Below, piece after piece: positions 16,908 to 25,553 of a stretch of 64,000 nt of DNA. The translations under genes and the position numbers were made by a program. This DNA is from Nocardia flavorosea NBRC 108225 (GTDB lineage: Bacteria; Actinomycetota; Actinomycetes; Mycobacteriales; Mycobacteriaceae): assembly GCF_001613385.1 (NCBI RefSeq), contig NZ_BDCG01000001.1, forward strand, positions 62,001 through 126,000, in the 5' to 3' direction. The notes beneath the pieces are model-generated. The model searched no databases. It had not been told where the DNA came from and worked only from the letters and a program-made list of their open reading frames with translations. Each line of letters opens with the position of its first letter. Positions within the stretch are counted from its first letter, which is position 1.

Positions 16908-18047
16908 GTGGCTGTCGACCGACTCCTGCCCACCGACGAGGCACGCGATCTCATCGGGCTGACCCGCGATGTGGCCGACAAAGTCCTCGCCCCCCTCGTC
17001 GACGAGCACGAAAAAGCGGAGACCTATCCCGAAGGCGTCTTCGCCACGCTCGGCGAAGCGGGTCTGCTGAGCCTGCCGTACCCCGAGGAATGGGGTGGCG
17101 GTGGGCAGCCCTATGAGGTGTATCTCCAGGTGCTCGAGGAGATCGCCGCACGCTGGGCCGCGGTCGCGGTGGCAGTGAGTGTGCACAGCCTGTCCTGCCA
17201 TCCGTTGATGGCATTCGGCACCGAAGAACAGAAGCAGCGCTGGCTACCGGAGATGTTGGGCGGCGCCACGGTCGGCGCCTACAGCCTGTCCGAGCCGCAG
17301 GCGGGGTCGGATGCGGCGGCGCTCGCGTGCAAGGCCACCGCGGTCGACGGTGGATACCGGGTCCACGGTTCGAAGGCCTGGATCACTCACGGCGGTATCG
17401 CCGATTTCTACAACCTGTTCGCGCGCACGGGGGAGGGGTCCAAGGGGATCTCGTGTTTCCTGGTGCCGCGCGACACTCCGGGCCTGAGTTTCGGTAAACC
17501 GGAGGAAAAGATGGGTCTGCACGCCGTGCCCACCACCTCGGCCCACTACGACGACGCCTTCGTCCCGGACGAACGCCGGGTCGGCACCGAAGGGCAGGGG
17601 CTGCAGATCGCCTTCAGCGCCCTGGATTCCGGCCGGCTCGGAATCGCCGCCGTCGCCGTCGGGCTCGCGCAGGCCGCGCTCGACGAGGCCGTGGCGTACG
17701 CGCAGGAGCGCACGGCGTTCGGACGCAAGATCATCGACCATCAAGGGCTCGGTTTCCTGCTGGCCGATATGGCCGCCGCCGTGGATTCGGCCCGCGCCAC
17801 CTACATCGACGCCGCCCGGCGCCGGGACGCGGGACTGCCGTACTCGCGCAACGCCTCGGTGGCCAAACTGGTCGCGACCGACGCCGCGATGAAGGTCACC
17901 ACCGACGCCGTGCAGGTCCTCGGCGGCTACGGCTACACCCGGGATTTCCGGGTCGAACGCTATATGCGGGAAGCCAAGATCACTCAGATCTTCGAGGGCA
18001 CCAACCAGATCCAGCGCCTGGTCATCAGCCGCTACCTCGCCGGCTGA
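16908..18047 (+). CDS. acyl-CoA dehydrogenase
   Basis: 379 residues, canonical cytosolic FAD-dependent acyl-CoA dehydrogenase. Seen: YPEEWGGGG, YSLSEPQAGSDAAAL (flavin/substrate loop), KAWITHGG, AFGRKIIDHQGLGFLLADM, LGGYGYTRDFRVERYMRE and QIFEGTNQIQR, where Glu363 is the catalytic base at the medium/short-chain position. The GTG start has GAGGAG upstream. It would desaturate a short, medium or branched acyl-CoA and pass electrons to ETF. It stands alone, divergent from the TetR gene, and is followed by convergent genes. Confidence 0.93.
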   Translation: MAVDRLLPTDEARDLIGLTRDVADKVLAPLVDEHEKAETYPEGVFATLGEAGLLSLPYPEEWGGGGQPYEVYLQVLEEIAARWAAVAVAVSVHSLSCHPLMAFGTEEQKQRWLPEMLGGATVGAYSLSEPQAGSDAAALACKATAVDGGYRVHGSKAWITHGGIADFYNLFARTGEGSKGISCFLVPRDTPGLSFGKPEEKMGLHAVPTTSAHYDDAFVPDERRVGTEGQGLQIAFSALDSGRLGIAAVAVGLAQAALDEAVAYAQERTAFGRKIIDHQGLGFLLADMAAAVDSARATYIDAARRRDAGLPYSRNASVAKLVATDAAMKVTTDAVQVLGGYGYTRDFRVERYMREAKITQIFEGTNQIQRLVISRYLAG

Positions 18048-18068
18048 CCGGTCCCGTCGCTGCCCGGC

Positions 18069-18401
18069 TCACTCCGTGGTCGTGCCGATCCGGAGCCGGT
18101 TTCCGTCCGGGTCACACAGTTCGATTTCCCGTGCCCACGGCGCCTCTTCGATCCGCACACCGAATTCCGACGCAATGGTGTCGACATCGCGAACGCGGAG
18201 GTAGATCAGCGTATCGGGGCGGGCGTCGCCCGTGTGCTCCGATAGGAACAACCGCACGCCGCCTCGTGCGATTTCGACGAAAGCCGGAAGCTCCGGGGCG
18301 AAGCGGTGCTCCCATTGGGCGGCGAAACCCAGTCGCTCGTACCACTCGACTGCCGCGGCGGCGTCCTCGACGTGGAGAATCGGGATGACTTCTTCGTCCA
18401 T
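18069..18401 (-). CDS. glyoxalase/bleomycin-resistance-type VOC protein
   Basis: 110 residues, one VOC module with two beta-alpha-beta-beta-beta repeats: PILHVEDAAAAVEWYERLGF at the start and EIELCDPDGNRLRIG at the end, the usual signature of this fold. It resembles stand-alone bleomycin/glyoxalase-like proteins that bind small hydrophobic molecules. Metal ligands cannot be assigned reliably from one sequence. It lies convergent to the acyl-CoA dehydrogenase and 30 bases beyond the hydroxybutyrate dehydrogenase gene in the same direction, so it may be the tail of that operon. Confidence 0.82.
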   Translation of the reverse strand: MDEEVIPILHVEDAAAAVEWYERLGFAAQWEHRFAPELPAFVEIARGGVRLFLSEHTGDARPDTLIYLRVRDVDTIASEFGVRIEEAPWAREIELCDPDGNRLRIGTTTE

Positions 18402-18431
18402 GTGGTAATGGTCGCAGAGTGGAGCGCGCCC

Positions 18432-19178
18432 TCATCGCGCGCTCCACCCGCCGTCCATCGTGTAGGCCGCGCCGGTGACCATGCCCGCTTCGGGCGACGC
18501 CAGCCAGCTCACCAGTGCGGCGACCTCGTCCGGTTCCACGAGGCGTTTGATCGCGCTTTCGGTGAGCAGGATCTTGTCGAGCACGTCCTGTTCGGGGATT
18601 CCGTGTGCTTCCGCCTGGTCCGCGATCTGCTTGTCAACCAACGGTGTCCGAACGTATCCGGGGTTCACGCAGTTGCTCGTCACCCCGTGCGGGCCGCCCT
18701 CGAGCGCAGTCACTTTCGACAGGCCCTCGAGCCCGTGTTTGGCCGTCACGTATGCGGCCTTGAACGGCGAGGCGCGCAGGCCGTGGACCGAGGAGATGTT
18801 GACGATGCGACCCCAGCCCTGCCCGTACATATGTGGCAAGGCGGCGCGTACCAGCAGGAACGGTGCCTCGACCATGAGCATGAGCAGATGCCGGAAACGC
18901 TGGGGTGCGAAATCCTGGATCGGGCTGATGTGCTGCACCCCGGCGTTGTTCACCAGGATGTCGGTGTCGAGGGTCAGGTCTTCGAGGGCTGTGACGTCGA
19001 GTAGGTCGACCGTCCACGCCGTGCCGCCGAGTTCCGCGGCCACCGCCTCGGCCCCGGCGGTGTCGATATCGGCCACCGTGACCCTCGCACCCCGAGCCGC
19101 GAGCGCCCGGGCGCAGGCCGCCCCGATACCGCTCGCGGCGCCGGTGACCAGGGCATTGCGTCCCGTCAGATCGCTCAT
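18432..19178 (-). CDS. 3-hydroxybutyrate dehydrogenase (SDR)
   Basis: 248 residues, classical SDR: TGAASGIGAACA cofactor loop, NNAGVQHISPI, ISSVHGLRASPFKAAYVTAKHG (Ser and Tyr-x3-Lys) and the BDH-specific PGYVRTPLVDKQI followed by HGIPEQDVL. ADIDTAG after beta-2 indicates NAD. Reaction: (R)-3-hydroxybutyrate to acetoacetate, in ketone-body or PHB use. Its ATG overlaps the stop of the MHS transporter gene (ATGA), so uptake and oxidation are coupled. This makes a 3-hydroxybutyrate or related hydroxy-acid substrate likely for the pair. Confidence 0.88.
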   Translation of the reverse strand: MSDLTGRNALVTGAASGIGAACARALAARGARVTVADIDTAGAEAVAAELGGTAWTVDLLDVTALEDLTLDTDILVNNAGVQHISPIQDFAPQRFRHLLMLMVEAPFLLVRAALPHMYGQGWGRIVNISSVHGLRASPFKAAYVTAKHGLEGLSKVTALEGGPHGVTSNCVNPGYVRTPLVDKQIADQAEAHGIPEQDVLDKILLTESAIKRLVEPDEVAALVSWLASPEAGMVTGAAYTMDGGWSAR

Positions 19179-20557
19179 CGCGCGGGGACCGCGGCCGGGG
19201 CGAGGCTTTCGGCGTCGGCGCGGTCGAGGCTCTCCAAGGTCAGCCCCTTCGTTTCGCGTGCGACCAGTGCGGCGATCGCGCTGACCGCCGCCGCACCCGC
19301 CAGGTACCAGGCGATCGGCACCGCGGAGCCGTAGGTGTCCAGCAGCCGGACGGCGATGATCGGCGCCAGCGATCCCGCCACGATCGAGGTGACCTGATAG
19401 CCCAGGGACACGCCGGAATAACGCATCCGGGTCGGGAACATCTCGGCCATGAGCGCGGGCTGCCCGGCGTACATGAGCGCGTGGAAAACCAGGCCGATGA
19501 TGATGGCGGAGACGATGACCAGGTTGTTACCGCTGTCCATCATCGGGAAGGCGAAGAAGCCCCAGGAACCCGCGGTCACCGCGCCGACAAGATAGACCGG
19601 CCGTCGGCCGAAACGGTCGGATAGGTTGCCCACCAGCGGAATCACCACGAAATGTACCGCGTGCGCGGCGAGCAGCCACCACAGGATCACCGAGGTGTCG
19701 GTGCCCACTTCCACCTTCAGATAGGTGATGGTGAAGGTGACGACCAGGTAGTACATGATGTTCTCGCCGAAACGCAGTCCCATGGCGGTGAATACGCCGC
19801 GCGGGTACCGGCGCAGGACCTCGACGACACTGAGTGATCCGGCCTTGATCTCCTCGGCCTCCTGCTGTGCCGCGACGAAGATGGGTGCGTCGGTGATCTT
19901 GGTGCGAATGTAGTAGCCGATCAGCACCACTACCGCCGACAACCAGAACGCCACCCGCCAGCCCCAGCCGAGGAATGCCTCGTCGGACAGTGTCGTGGTG
20001 AGTATCAGCAGCACCACCGTGGCCAGCAGGTTGCCCGCCGGCACACCCGCTTGCGGCCAGCTCGCCCAGAAACCGCGGCTGCGGCTGGGGCTGTGCTCGG
20101 CGACCAGCAGCACGGCGCCGCCCCATTCGCCGCCCACCGCGAAACCCTGGATGAATCGCAGGGTCACCAGCAGAGCCGGCGCCCAGTACCCGATCTGGCC
20201 GAAAGTCGGCAGGCAGCCCATCAGGAAGGTTGCGGCGCCGACCAGGACGAGACTGAACTGGAGCAGCTTTTTGCGGCCGTACTTGTCGCCGTAGTGCCCG
20301 AAGACCACGCCGCCCAGTGGACGCGCCACGAATCCGACCGCGTAGGTGACGAACGCGGCGAGGATGGCGTCCAGGTCGCTGGTGCCCTCGGCGAAGAACA
20401 CCTTGCTGAACACCAGTGTGGCGGCAGTGCCGTAGAGGAAGAACTCGTACCACTCCACGACCGTGCCCGCCATCGACGCGGCGACCACCCGCCGCAGGCC
20501 GCCCGGATCGGCGCCCTTCGCGTCGACCGCATCGGTTCCGGGGCTGGGCTCCCGCAT
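19175..20557 (-). CDS. MHS-family MFS transporter
   Basis: 460 residues with about 12 membrane segments. Seen: TVVEWYEFFLYGTAATLVF, the metabolite:H+ symporter (MHS) signature, GHYGDKYGRKKLL (MFS motif A), RFIQGFAVGGEWGGAVLL and a second-half DRFGRRPVYLVG. Known members import organic acids such as 2-oxoglutarate, shikimate or proline with protons. ATG 20557 is preceded by AAGGAG; frames extending further upstream run into the regulator's promoter. Coupled to a hydroxybutyrate dehydrogenase gene and divergent from a LysR gene, so it probably imports a short hydroxy acid. Confidence 0.9.
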   Translation of the reverse strand: MREPSPGTDAVDAKGADPGGLRRVVAASMAGTVVEWYEFFLYGTAATLVFSKVFFAEGTSDLDAILAAFVTYAVGFVARPLGGVVFGHYGDKYGRKKLLQFSLVLVGAATFLMGCLPTFGQIGYWAPALLVTLRFIQGFAVGGEWGGAVLLVAEHSPSRSRGFWASWPQAGVPAGNLLATVVLLILTTTLSDEAFLGWGWRVAFWLSAVVVLIGYYIRTKITDAPIFVAAQQEAEEIKAGSLSVVEVLRRYPRGVFTAMGLRFGENIMYYLVVTFTITYLKVEVGTDTSVILWWLLAAHAVHFVVIPLVGNLSDRFGRRPVYLVGAVTAGSWGFFAFPMMDSGNNLVIVSAIIIGLVFHALMYAGQPALMAEMFPTRMRYSGVSLGYQVTSIVAGSLAPIIAVRLLDTYGSAVPIAWYLAGAAAVSAIAALVARETKGLTLESLDRADAESLAPAAVPAR

Positions 20558-20618
20558 GGCAGTTCTCCTTCGCGCCGGGGCCGCACCAATGCAGTGTGAC
20601 GATGCCCACAGTATTCGG

Positions 20619-20683
20619 CTGCACTGAGTATTGGTGCAGAGGAATGGTGCCGCAATGACCATTTCTGCAGCACCGTTGTGCAG
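20619..20683. promoter_or_regulatory. LysR-type dyads in the divergent promoter
   Basis: Inverted repeat CTGCAC-N9-GTGCAG at 20619-20639 and a second, slightly degenerate copy CTGCAG-N7-GTGCAG at 20665-20683, just before the LysR start codon. The spacing fits LysR recognition and activation half-sites controlling the transporter/dehydrogenase pair and the regulator itself. Confidence 0.65.
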
Positions 20684-20693
20684 AATTGCAGAT

Positions 20694-21608
20694 ATGAGTG
20701 CGTCCGTTCCCGGTCGTCCCAGCGCCGACGATCTCCTCGTGCTGCTCGCCGTCGGCCGTTCCGGTCGTTTCGTGACAGCGGCGGACGAACTGGGTATCAA
20801 CCACACCACCATTTCCCGGCGCATCGCGGCGCTGGAACAGACCTTGGGCGGCCGGGTACTCACCCGCGTCACCGGTGGCTGGGAACTGACCGAACTCGGC
20901 CGCGAGGCACTGACCGCGGCCGAAGTGGTGGAATCGGCAGTGAAATCACTGGCCGCCGGCGCGGACGGGAACCGGGTGCTCGAAGGGGTGGTCCGGATGT
21001 CGGCGACCGACGGTTTCAGTGCCTATATCGCCGCACCCGCCGCCGCCCGGGTGCGGCGGCATCATCCGGGTATCGCGGTCGAAATCGTCGCGACCACCCG
21101 GCGGGCGTCCCGGCAGCGCTCCGGACTCGACCTCGAAATCGTCGTCGGCCAACCGCAGGTGCGCCGCGCCACCGCCACGCACCTCGCCGACTACCGCCTC
21201 GGCCTCTACGGTTCCCGCGAATACCTGCGCGACCACCCGGCGCCCGCGACGATCGACGATCTGGCCCGGCACCCACTGGTGTACTTCATCGACTCCATGC
21301 TCCAGGTCGACGATCTGGACCTGGCCTCCGGTTTCGTTCCCGCCATGCGCGAATCCGTCACCTCCACCAATGTTTTCGTGCACGTCGAGGCGACCCGCGC
21401 CGCGGCCGGTCTGGGCCTGCTGCCCTGTTTCATGGCCGATCGCCACCCCGATCTGGTGCGCATCCTGCCGGATTCGGTGGCGGTTACCCTCGGCTACTGG
21501 CTGGTCGCCCGGGCCGAGACACTGCGCCGCCCGGAGGTCGCCGCGGTGGTGGCCGCGATCCGGTCCGTGATCGAGAATCAACGCGATATCCTCGCGGGCC
21601 GGGGATGA
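20694..21608 (+). CDS. LysR-family transcriptional regulator
   Basis: 304 residues. N-terminal winged helix-turn-helix: LLVLLAVGRSGRFVTAADEL, GINHTTISRRIAALEQTLGG, RVLTRVTGGWELTELGREAL. The remainder is the periplasmic-binding-like effector domain (VRMSATDGFSAYIAAPAAARV and later AARAGLGLLPCF-type region). Divergent from the MHS transporter/hydroxybutyrate dehydrogenase operon with clear dyad sites between, so it most likely controls that operon. Its 3' end overlaps the antisense tail of the convergent PucR-like gene by 125 bases. Confidence 0.92.
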   Translation: MSASVPGRPSADDLLVLLAVGRSGRFVTAADELGINHTTISRRIAALEQTLGGRVLTRVTGGWELTELGREALTAAEVVESAVKSLAAGADGNRVLEGVVRMSATDGFSAYIAAPAAARVRRHHPGIAVEIVATTRRASRQRSGLDLEIVVGQPQVRRATATHLADYRLGLYGSREYLRDHPAPATIDDLARHPLVYFIDSMLQVDDLDLASGFVPAMRESVTSTNVFVHVEATRAAAGLGLLPCFMADRHPDLVRILPDSVAVTLGYWLVARAETLRRPEVAAVVAAIRSVIENQRDILAGRG

Positions 21609-22713
21609 GTGCGCCGCCGGAATCAGTCGACCCATTTCCGCCTGGCGGCGGCACCGAGGGCGGGGACGATCCGTCGTGGTGTGCCCGGAGCAACCGGGTG
21701 TGCAGCGCCGGATACAGCAGGGCTGCGTCAGCGGGCGAGGCGAATGCTTTTCCGGTGAGTCGTTCTATTCGCCCGAGACGATGCCGGACCGTGTTGCGGT
21801 GCAGGTGCAGATGCTTGCCTACAGCGGTGGGGGAGCCGCCGAGCCGGTACCAGGCCAGGGCGGTGTCGATCAGCAGCCCGCAATCCTCGGGATCGAGCCG
21901 GTCGAAGGCGGCGAGCAGATCGGCGAGAACATCCGCCGCCAGTTCCGGGTTCGCGGCGATCAGGGCACGTTCCGGCGCGGAGGCGTAGTTGTGGACCCCG
22001 GTCTCGCCCGGCGCCGAGCATCGGAGCGCGAAACGTGCCTGGGTGAGTGCGGCGGGCGCGGCGGCGAGGTCGGTGAAAGGCCGGCTCGCCCCCGCCCGTG
22101 ACCGCACCGTCCGAAGCGTTCGCTCGAGAGTGGCCGGCGGGCGCGCGGCGGCCAAGGTGATCGGTTCGTCGCCGAGCACGGTCGACGCGGCGACGATTCC
22201 GTTGTCGTCGAGGTGGACATCGCCGACCAGAACGACCGAGACGGCTCGGGTGGGCAGGCCCATCCGGCGGCCGATTTCGGTGTGCTGTCCGGGCGGTAGC
22301 CCGGGATCGAGCAGTGCGCGCAGCATGCCCTGGCCGGGGTGCGTGGTCCCGCCCGCGACCACCCGCCGGCGGGCGTCGGCGGCTGCGACCGAATAGTCGT
22401 CGACAGTGGCCCATACCAGGGTGGACAGTCGAGGGAGCGCCGCCCGGACGTCGTCCCCGGCGGATTCGACGATGATCTCCCAGAACGCCAGCCCTGCGAC
22501 GCGGAAGGCGTGCAGGAGGCTTTCCAGCGGAATACCGAGTTCGGCCTCGAGCCGCCCGGCGCGGCGGGCAGGCTCGAGGGAAAACGGGACCTCGGCGAGC
22601 GCGTCCAGCCATGCCGCGCAACTGTCGGAGACCAGCTCGACCAACTCGTCATGGCTGAGCGCGGCGTTCCCTCTGCATTCGGGCCGAGAACCTGCCCGGG
22701 GCCGGGCCGCCAT
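21484..22713 (-). CDS. PucR/CdaR-type regulator, apparently truncated at the N terminus
   Basis: About 409 residues as drawn. The C-terminal PucR helix-turn-helix is intact (YRLGGSPTAVGKHLHLHRNTV, RHRLGRIERLTGK), preceded by the GGDEF-like middle region and part of the N-terminal helical domain (LGIPLESLLHAFRVAGLAFW). The first 50-60 residues typical of the family are missing; the ATG at 22713 is only the best available start, since no start precedes the conserved part. The C terminus continues past the HTH with about 65 low-complexity residues antisense to the LysR gene, as if the original stop were lost. Possibly non-functional. Confidence 0.7.
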   Translation of the reverse strand: MAARPRAGSRPECRGNAALSHDELVELVSDSCAAWLDALAEVPFSLEPARRAGRLEAELGIPLESLLHAFRVAGLAFWEIIVESAGDDVRAALPRLSTLVWATVDDYSVAAADARRRVVAGGTTHPGQGMLRALLDPGLPPGQHTEIGRRMGLPTRAVSVVLVGDVHLDDNGIVAASTVLGDEPITLAAARPPATLERTLRTVRSRAGASRPFTDLAAAPAALTQARFALRCSAPGETGVHNYASAPERALIAANPELAADVLADLLAAFDRLDPEDCGLLIDTALAWYRLGGSPTAVGKHLHLHRNTVRHRLGRIERLTGKAFASPADAALLYPALHTRLLRAHHDGSSPPSVPPPGGNGSTDSGGALIPGPRGYRVDSRSRTGSRPPPRRPPGGAVSRPGRPASSRG

Positions 22714-22945
22714 CCGCGAGGCTGCCGCGGGGACCTTCGCCCTGGTCCCGGACCTGGCCTTCCACCTGGTATCGCTCCGCGTCGGCGACGACTTCTGGGT
22801 AGTGCGGTGGCAGTTGACCGGAACCTCGGCGACCGGCCGTGACGTGTGTGTCGATCTCGCGGATTTCGTGCTGGTCGAAGACGGCGCGGTCAAGGAGAAA
22901 CATTCCTACGTCGACGGTGTCGCCATGCAGGCAACTCTGGCGTGA
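22691..22945 (+). pseudogene. SnoaL/NTF2-like protein, 3' fragment
   Basis: The last roughly 80 residues of a SnoaL-like cone-shaped alpha/beta protein: AAIREAAAGTFALVPDLAFH, then a strand with DDFWVVRWQLTG and VDLADFVLVEDGAVKEKHSY. The usual first 40-45 residues and any sensible start are absent; the frame continues upstream only as antisense of the PucR-like gene. The truncation point coincides with that gene's missing 5' end, which suggests a single deletion removed both starts. Confidence 0.6.
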
Positions 22946-22970
22946 CGTAGGTCTGTGCCGGCCGGGAGGA

Positions 22971-23651
22971 TCAGGGGCGGAGAGACCACTGGTAACGGCT
23001 GGTGGGCACCAGATCCAGACCTGTATCGGCGCCGAATCGTGCGACGCTGGCCATGAGTTCGGTGATCCGGCGGCGGAGCTCGGCCTGGTCGCCGCCGCTG
23101 CCGTAGAACGTGTGCGGGTCGGTCATCGCGCCCATGGGGAAGTGTTCCTCGACAATGGCCGCGACCTCCGGTGCCGAGGGGGTGAGTTTCTCCTCGACGG
23201 TGTTCTGGATATAGGCGACGGTGTTCTGGGTGCGGATGGCGATCGGGGTGTGCTGCACCTGCCAGTACTGCAGGTATCGCGCTCGCGGCATCGACGCGGG
23301 CCTGCGCAGCAGGGCGATATTCGCCAGTGCGTCGCAGCGGGTGCCGTCCGGCACCGGCATCGGGTCGAGGCGGATGTTCTCGTGCACGAGATAGGCGTGC
23401 GGTGCCGGTTCGCCTGTGGTATCGGACACGGCGGCGACAATCGCGGCGGGGTCGCCGTCGGTCCATACCGAGACGAGGGCGGTGATCGGTTCACCGGGGC
23501 CGAACCGCATCGACGCGGGCGCGACGTCGGCGTCGTCGAGGTTCACCTGCACCGCGTTCGCGCCGCCTGCGGTCAGTGCTTCCCGCAATTCCGGTGTGTG
23601 GAACCGGTCGCCGAGATCTGCGCCGTGCAGGGCGATGATCAGTTTCGCCAT
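22971..23651 (-). CDS. EthD-domain protein
   Basis: 226 residues. The second half contains MPRARYLQYWQVQHTPIAI and QNTVAYIQN, the EthD signature (YW-x3-HTP). The N-terminal half (MAKLIIALHGADLGDRFH) looks like a second, diverged ferredoxin-like barrel. EthD proteins support P450 or aromatic degradation systems; no reaction is established. No Shine-Dalgarno is visible: a palindrome ends six bases before the ATG, so the mRNA may be leaderless. Divergent from the LLM oxidoreductase gene, presumably co-regulated through that palindrome. Confidence 0.8.
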   Translation of the reverse strand: MAKLIIALHGADLGDRFHTPELREALTAGGANAVQVNLDDADVAPASMRFGPGEPITALVSVWTDGDPAAIVAAVSDTTGEPAPHAYLVHENIRLDPMPVPDGTRCDALANIALLRRPASMPRARYLQYWQVQHTPIAIRTQNTVAYIQNTVEEKLTPSAPEVAAIVEEHFPMGAMTDPHTFYGSGGDQAELRRRITELMASVARFGADTGLDLVPTSRYQWSLRP

Positions 23652-23656
23652 GGCGA

Positions 23657-23680
23657 AAAAGTAGCACGTGTTCTACTTTT
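23657..23680. promoter_or_regulatory. 24-bp palindromic operator
   Basis: AAAAGTAG, eight bases (CACGTGTT), CTACTTTT: perfect 8-bp arms with a partly symmetric centre, in the 76-base divergent promoter of the EthD-domain and LLM genes. The form resembles TetR-family operators. No regulator gene is adjacent. Confidence 0.72.
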
Positions 23681-23727
23681 GCCGAGACGAAACGGCCACC
23701 CGACGCCGAGCGCAGAAAGGCCGACCC

Positions 23728-24600
23728 ATGAGGTTCACCTACGCCGAGACCATGACCGACCCCACCTATTACGTGCCGCTGGCACAGGCCGCCGAGGCCG
23801 CCGGGTACACGTCGATGGTCCTCGCCGACAGCATCGCCTACCCCCGCGACTCCGATTCCACCTACCCTTACACCCCGGACGGCAGCCGGGAGTTCCTGGA
23901 GGACAAACCGTTCGTCGAAACCTTCGTCCTCGCTGCCGCGCTGGCCGCGGCGACCACCACCCTGCGGTTCACCCCGTTCGTGCTGAAACTGCCGATCCGG
24001 CCGCCGGTGCTGGTCGCCAAACAGGCGGCGTCGGTGGCGGCGCTCAGCGGTAACCGCCTGGGCCTGGGCGTCGGGATCAGTCCGTGGCCCGACGATTTCG
24101 AGATCTTCGACGTGCCGTTCGAGAAGCGCGGTAAGCGGATGGACGAATGCCTCGATATCGTCCGCGGACTCACCGCCGGCGGGTACTTCGAATTCCACGG
24201 CGAGTTCTACGATCTGCCGCCGATCAAGATCTCACCCGTGCCCACCGAGCCGATCCCGCTGCTCATCGGCGGGCACAGCCGACCGGCGCTGCGCCGCGCC
24301 GCGCAGCGCGGTGACGGCTGGATGCACGCCGGTGGCGATCCGGCCGAACTCGACCGTCTGCTCGCCGAACTCACCACCCTGCGCGCCGAATACGGCACCC
24401 GCGAGGATTTCGAAATCCATGTCATCTCGGTGGACGGTTTCACTGTCGACGGCGTCAAACGCCTCGAGGACAAGGGCGTCACCGATGTGATCGTCGGCTT
24501 CCGCAATCCCTATGGCCGCGAACAGGACACCGAGAGCCTGGACACCAAGATCGCCAATCTGTCCCGGTTCGCCGACGATGTCATCGCCCGCACCCGGTGA
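23728..24600 (+). CDS. LLM-class F420/flavin-dependent oxidoreductase
   Basis: 290 residues, luciferase-like TIM barrel. Seen: YVPLAQAAEAAGYTSMVLAD, TTTLRFTPFVLKLPIRPPVLVAKQ, LSGNRLGLGVGISPW, ERRGKRMDE-like EKRGKRMDECLDIVRGL, PIPLLIGGHSRPALRRAA and RGDGW. The actinobacterial branch usually binds F420, but FMN members exist and the sequence does not decide. First gene of a plus-strand run with an SDR 29 bases later. Possible hydride transfer to or from an alcohol, ketone or enone in the same pathway as the divergent EthD-domain protein. Confidence 0.88.
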   Translation: MRFTYAETMTDPTYYVPLAQAAEAAGYTSMVLADSIAYPRDSDSTYPYTPDGSREFLEDKPFVETFVLAAALAAATTTLRFTPFVLKLPIRPPVLVAKQAASVAALSGNRLGLGVGISPWPDDFEIFDVPFEKRGKRMDECLDIVRGLTAGGYFEFHGEFYDLPPIKISPVPTEPIPLLIGGHSRPALRRAAQRGDGWMHAGGDPAELDRLLAELTTLRAEYGTREDFEIHVISVDGFTVDGVKRLEDKGVTDVIVGFRNPYGREQDTESLDTKIANLSRFADDVIARTR

Positions 24601-24629
24601 GCGCCGGAAAACGAGCCGAGGAAGTCGGA

Positions 24630-25370
24630 ATGAGTAGTTTGGCAGGGAAAGTGGCGCTGGTGACCGGCGCCTCGTCCGGACTCGGGGCGGCGGTCGCACG
24701 ACTGTTCGCCGGTCGTGGTGCCCAGGTCTTCGGCGTGGCACGCGACGAAACCCGGCTGACCGAGGTGTTCGCGGAGGTGCCCGGTGGCCGGTTCACCACC
24801 GGCGATATCGGCATCGCGCAGACCTGCCGGTCGATGGTCGAGGACTGTGTCGGCGCCTTCGGACGACTGGACATCCTGGTCAATGTCGCGGGCACGCACC
24901 GGATGCGCCACACCGGGGAAGTCACCGACGAGGACTGGGAGCACGACCTCGCGGTAAACCTCAACGGCCCGTTCTACCTGTGCCGGGCCGCGCTCCCGCA
25001 CCTGCTGGAGACCGGCGGAAATATCGTCAATGTCGCCTCCATCGCCGGAGTCGAAGGCCAGGCGTATTCGGCGGGATACTGCGCCGCCAAACACGGTCTG
25101 GTCGGCCTGACCCGGGCACTCGCGGTCGAGTTCACCGCGGACCGCCTCCGCGTCAACGCGGTCTGCCCCGGTGGCATGCTGACCCCGCAGGTCACGGGGT
25201 TCACCCTGCCCGACGGCGCCGACCCGAACCTGGTCATGCGGGTCGCGTCCCCGCGGGGGATGAACCAGCCGGAGGAGGTCGCCTCGGTGGTCGCGTTCCT
25301 GGCCAGTGACGACGCCTCCGCGGTCCACGGTGCGGTCTATCTCGCGGACAACGGCAAAACGGCGGGCTAG
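24630..25370 (+). CDS. short-chain dehydrogenase/reductase
   Basis: 246 residues, classical SDR: TGASSGLGAAVA loop, VNVAGTHRMRHTGEV, VASIAGVEGQAYSAGYCAAKHG (Ser, Tyr-x3-Lys) and VNAVCPGGMLTPQV. VARDE after beta-2 (Arg before the acidic residue) suggests NADP is possible. It follows the LLM gene closely and is likely co-transcribed with it. It is not of the mycofactocin subfamily, unlike the next two SDRs. Substrate unknown. Confidence 0.9.
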   Translation: MSSLAGKVALVTGASSGLGAAVARLFAGRGAQVFGVARDETRLTEVFAEVPGGRFTTGDIGIAQTCRSMVEDCVGAFGRLDILVNVAGTHRMRHTGEVTDEDWEHDLAVNLNGPFYLCRAALPHLLETGGNIVNVASIAGVEGQAYSAGYCAAKHGLVGLTRALAVEFTADRLRVNAVCPGGMLTPQVTGFTLPDGADPNLVMRVASPRGMNQPEEVASVVAFLASDDASAVHGAVYLADNGKTAG

Positions 25371-25553
25371 CCGGGCGCTAGCCGGTCGGCGGTGCCATCG
25401 GGATCCGGCGATGAACGATCACGCCGGGCCCGGAGTTTCCGCTCACCGGGAATGCTGTTCCTGACGGCCCGGTCAATGGGAAGACCGAGCGCGCCGGGAA
25501 TACGGCGGACCTAGCGTCGCCCGTATGAGTGCAGAATTCACCGGAGGTGCGCG

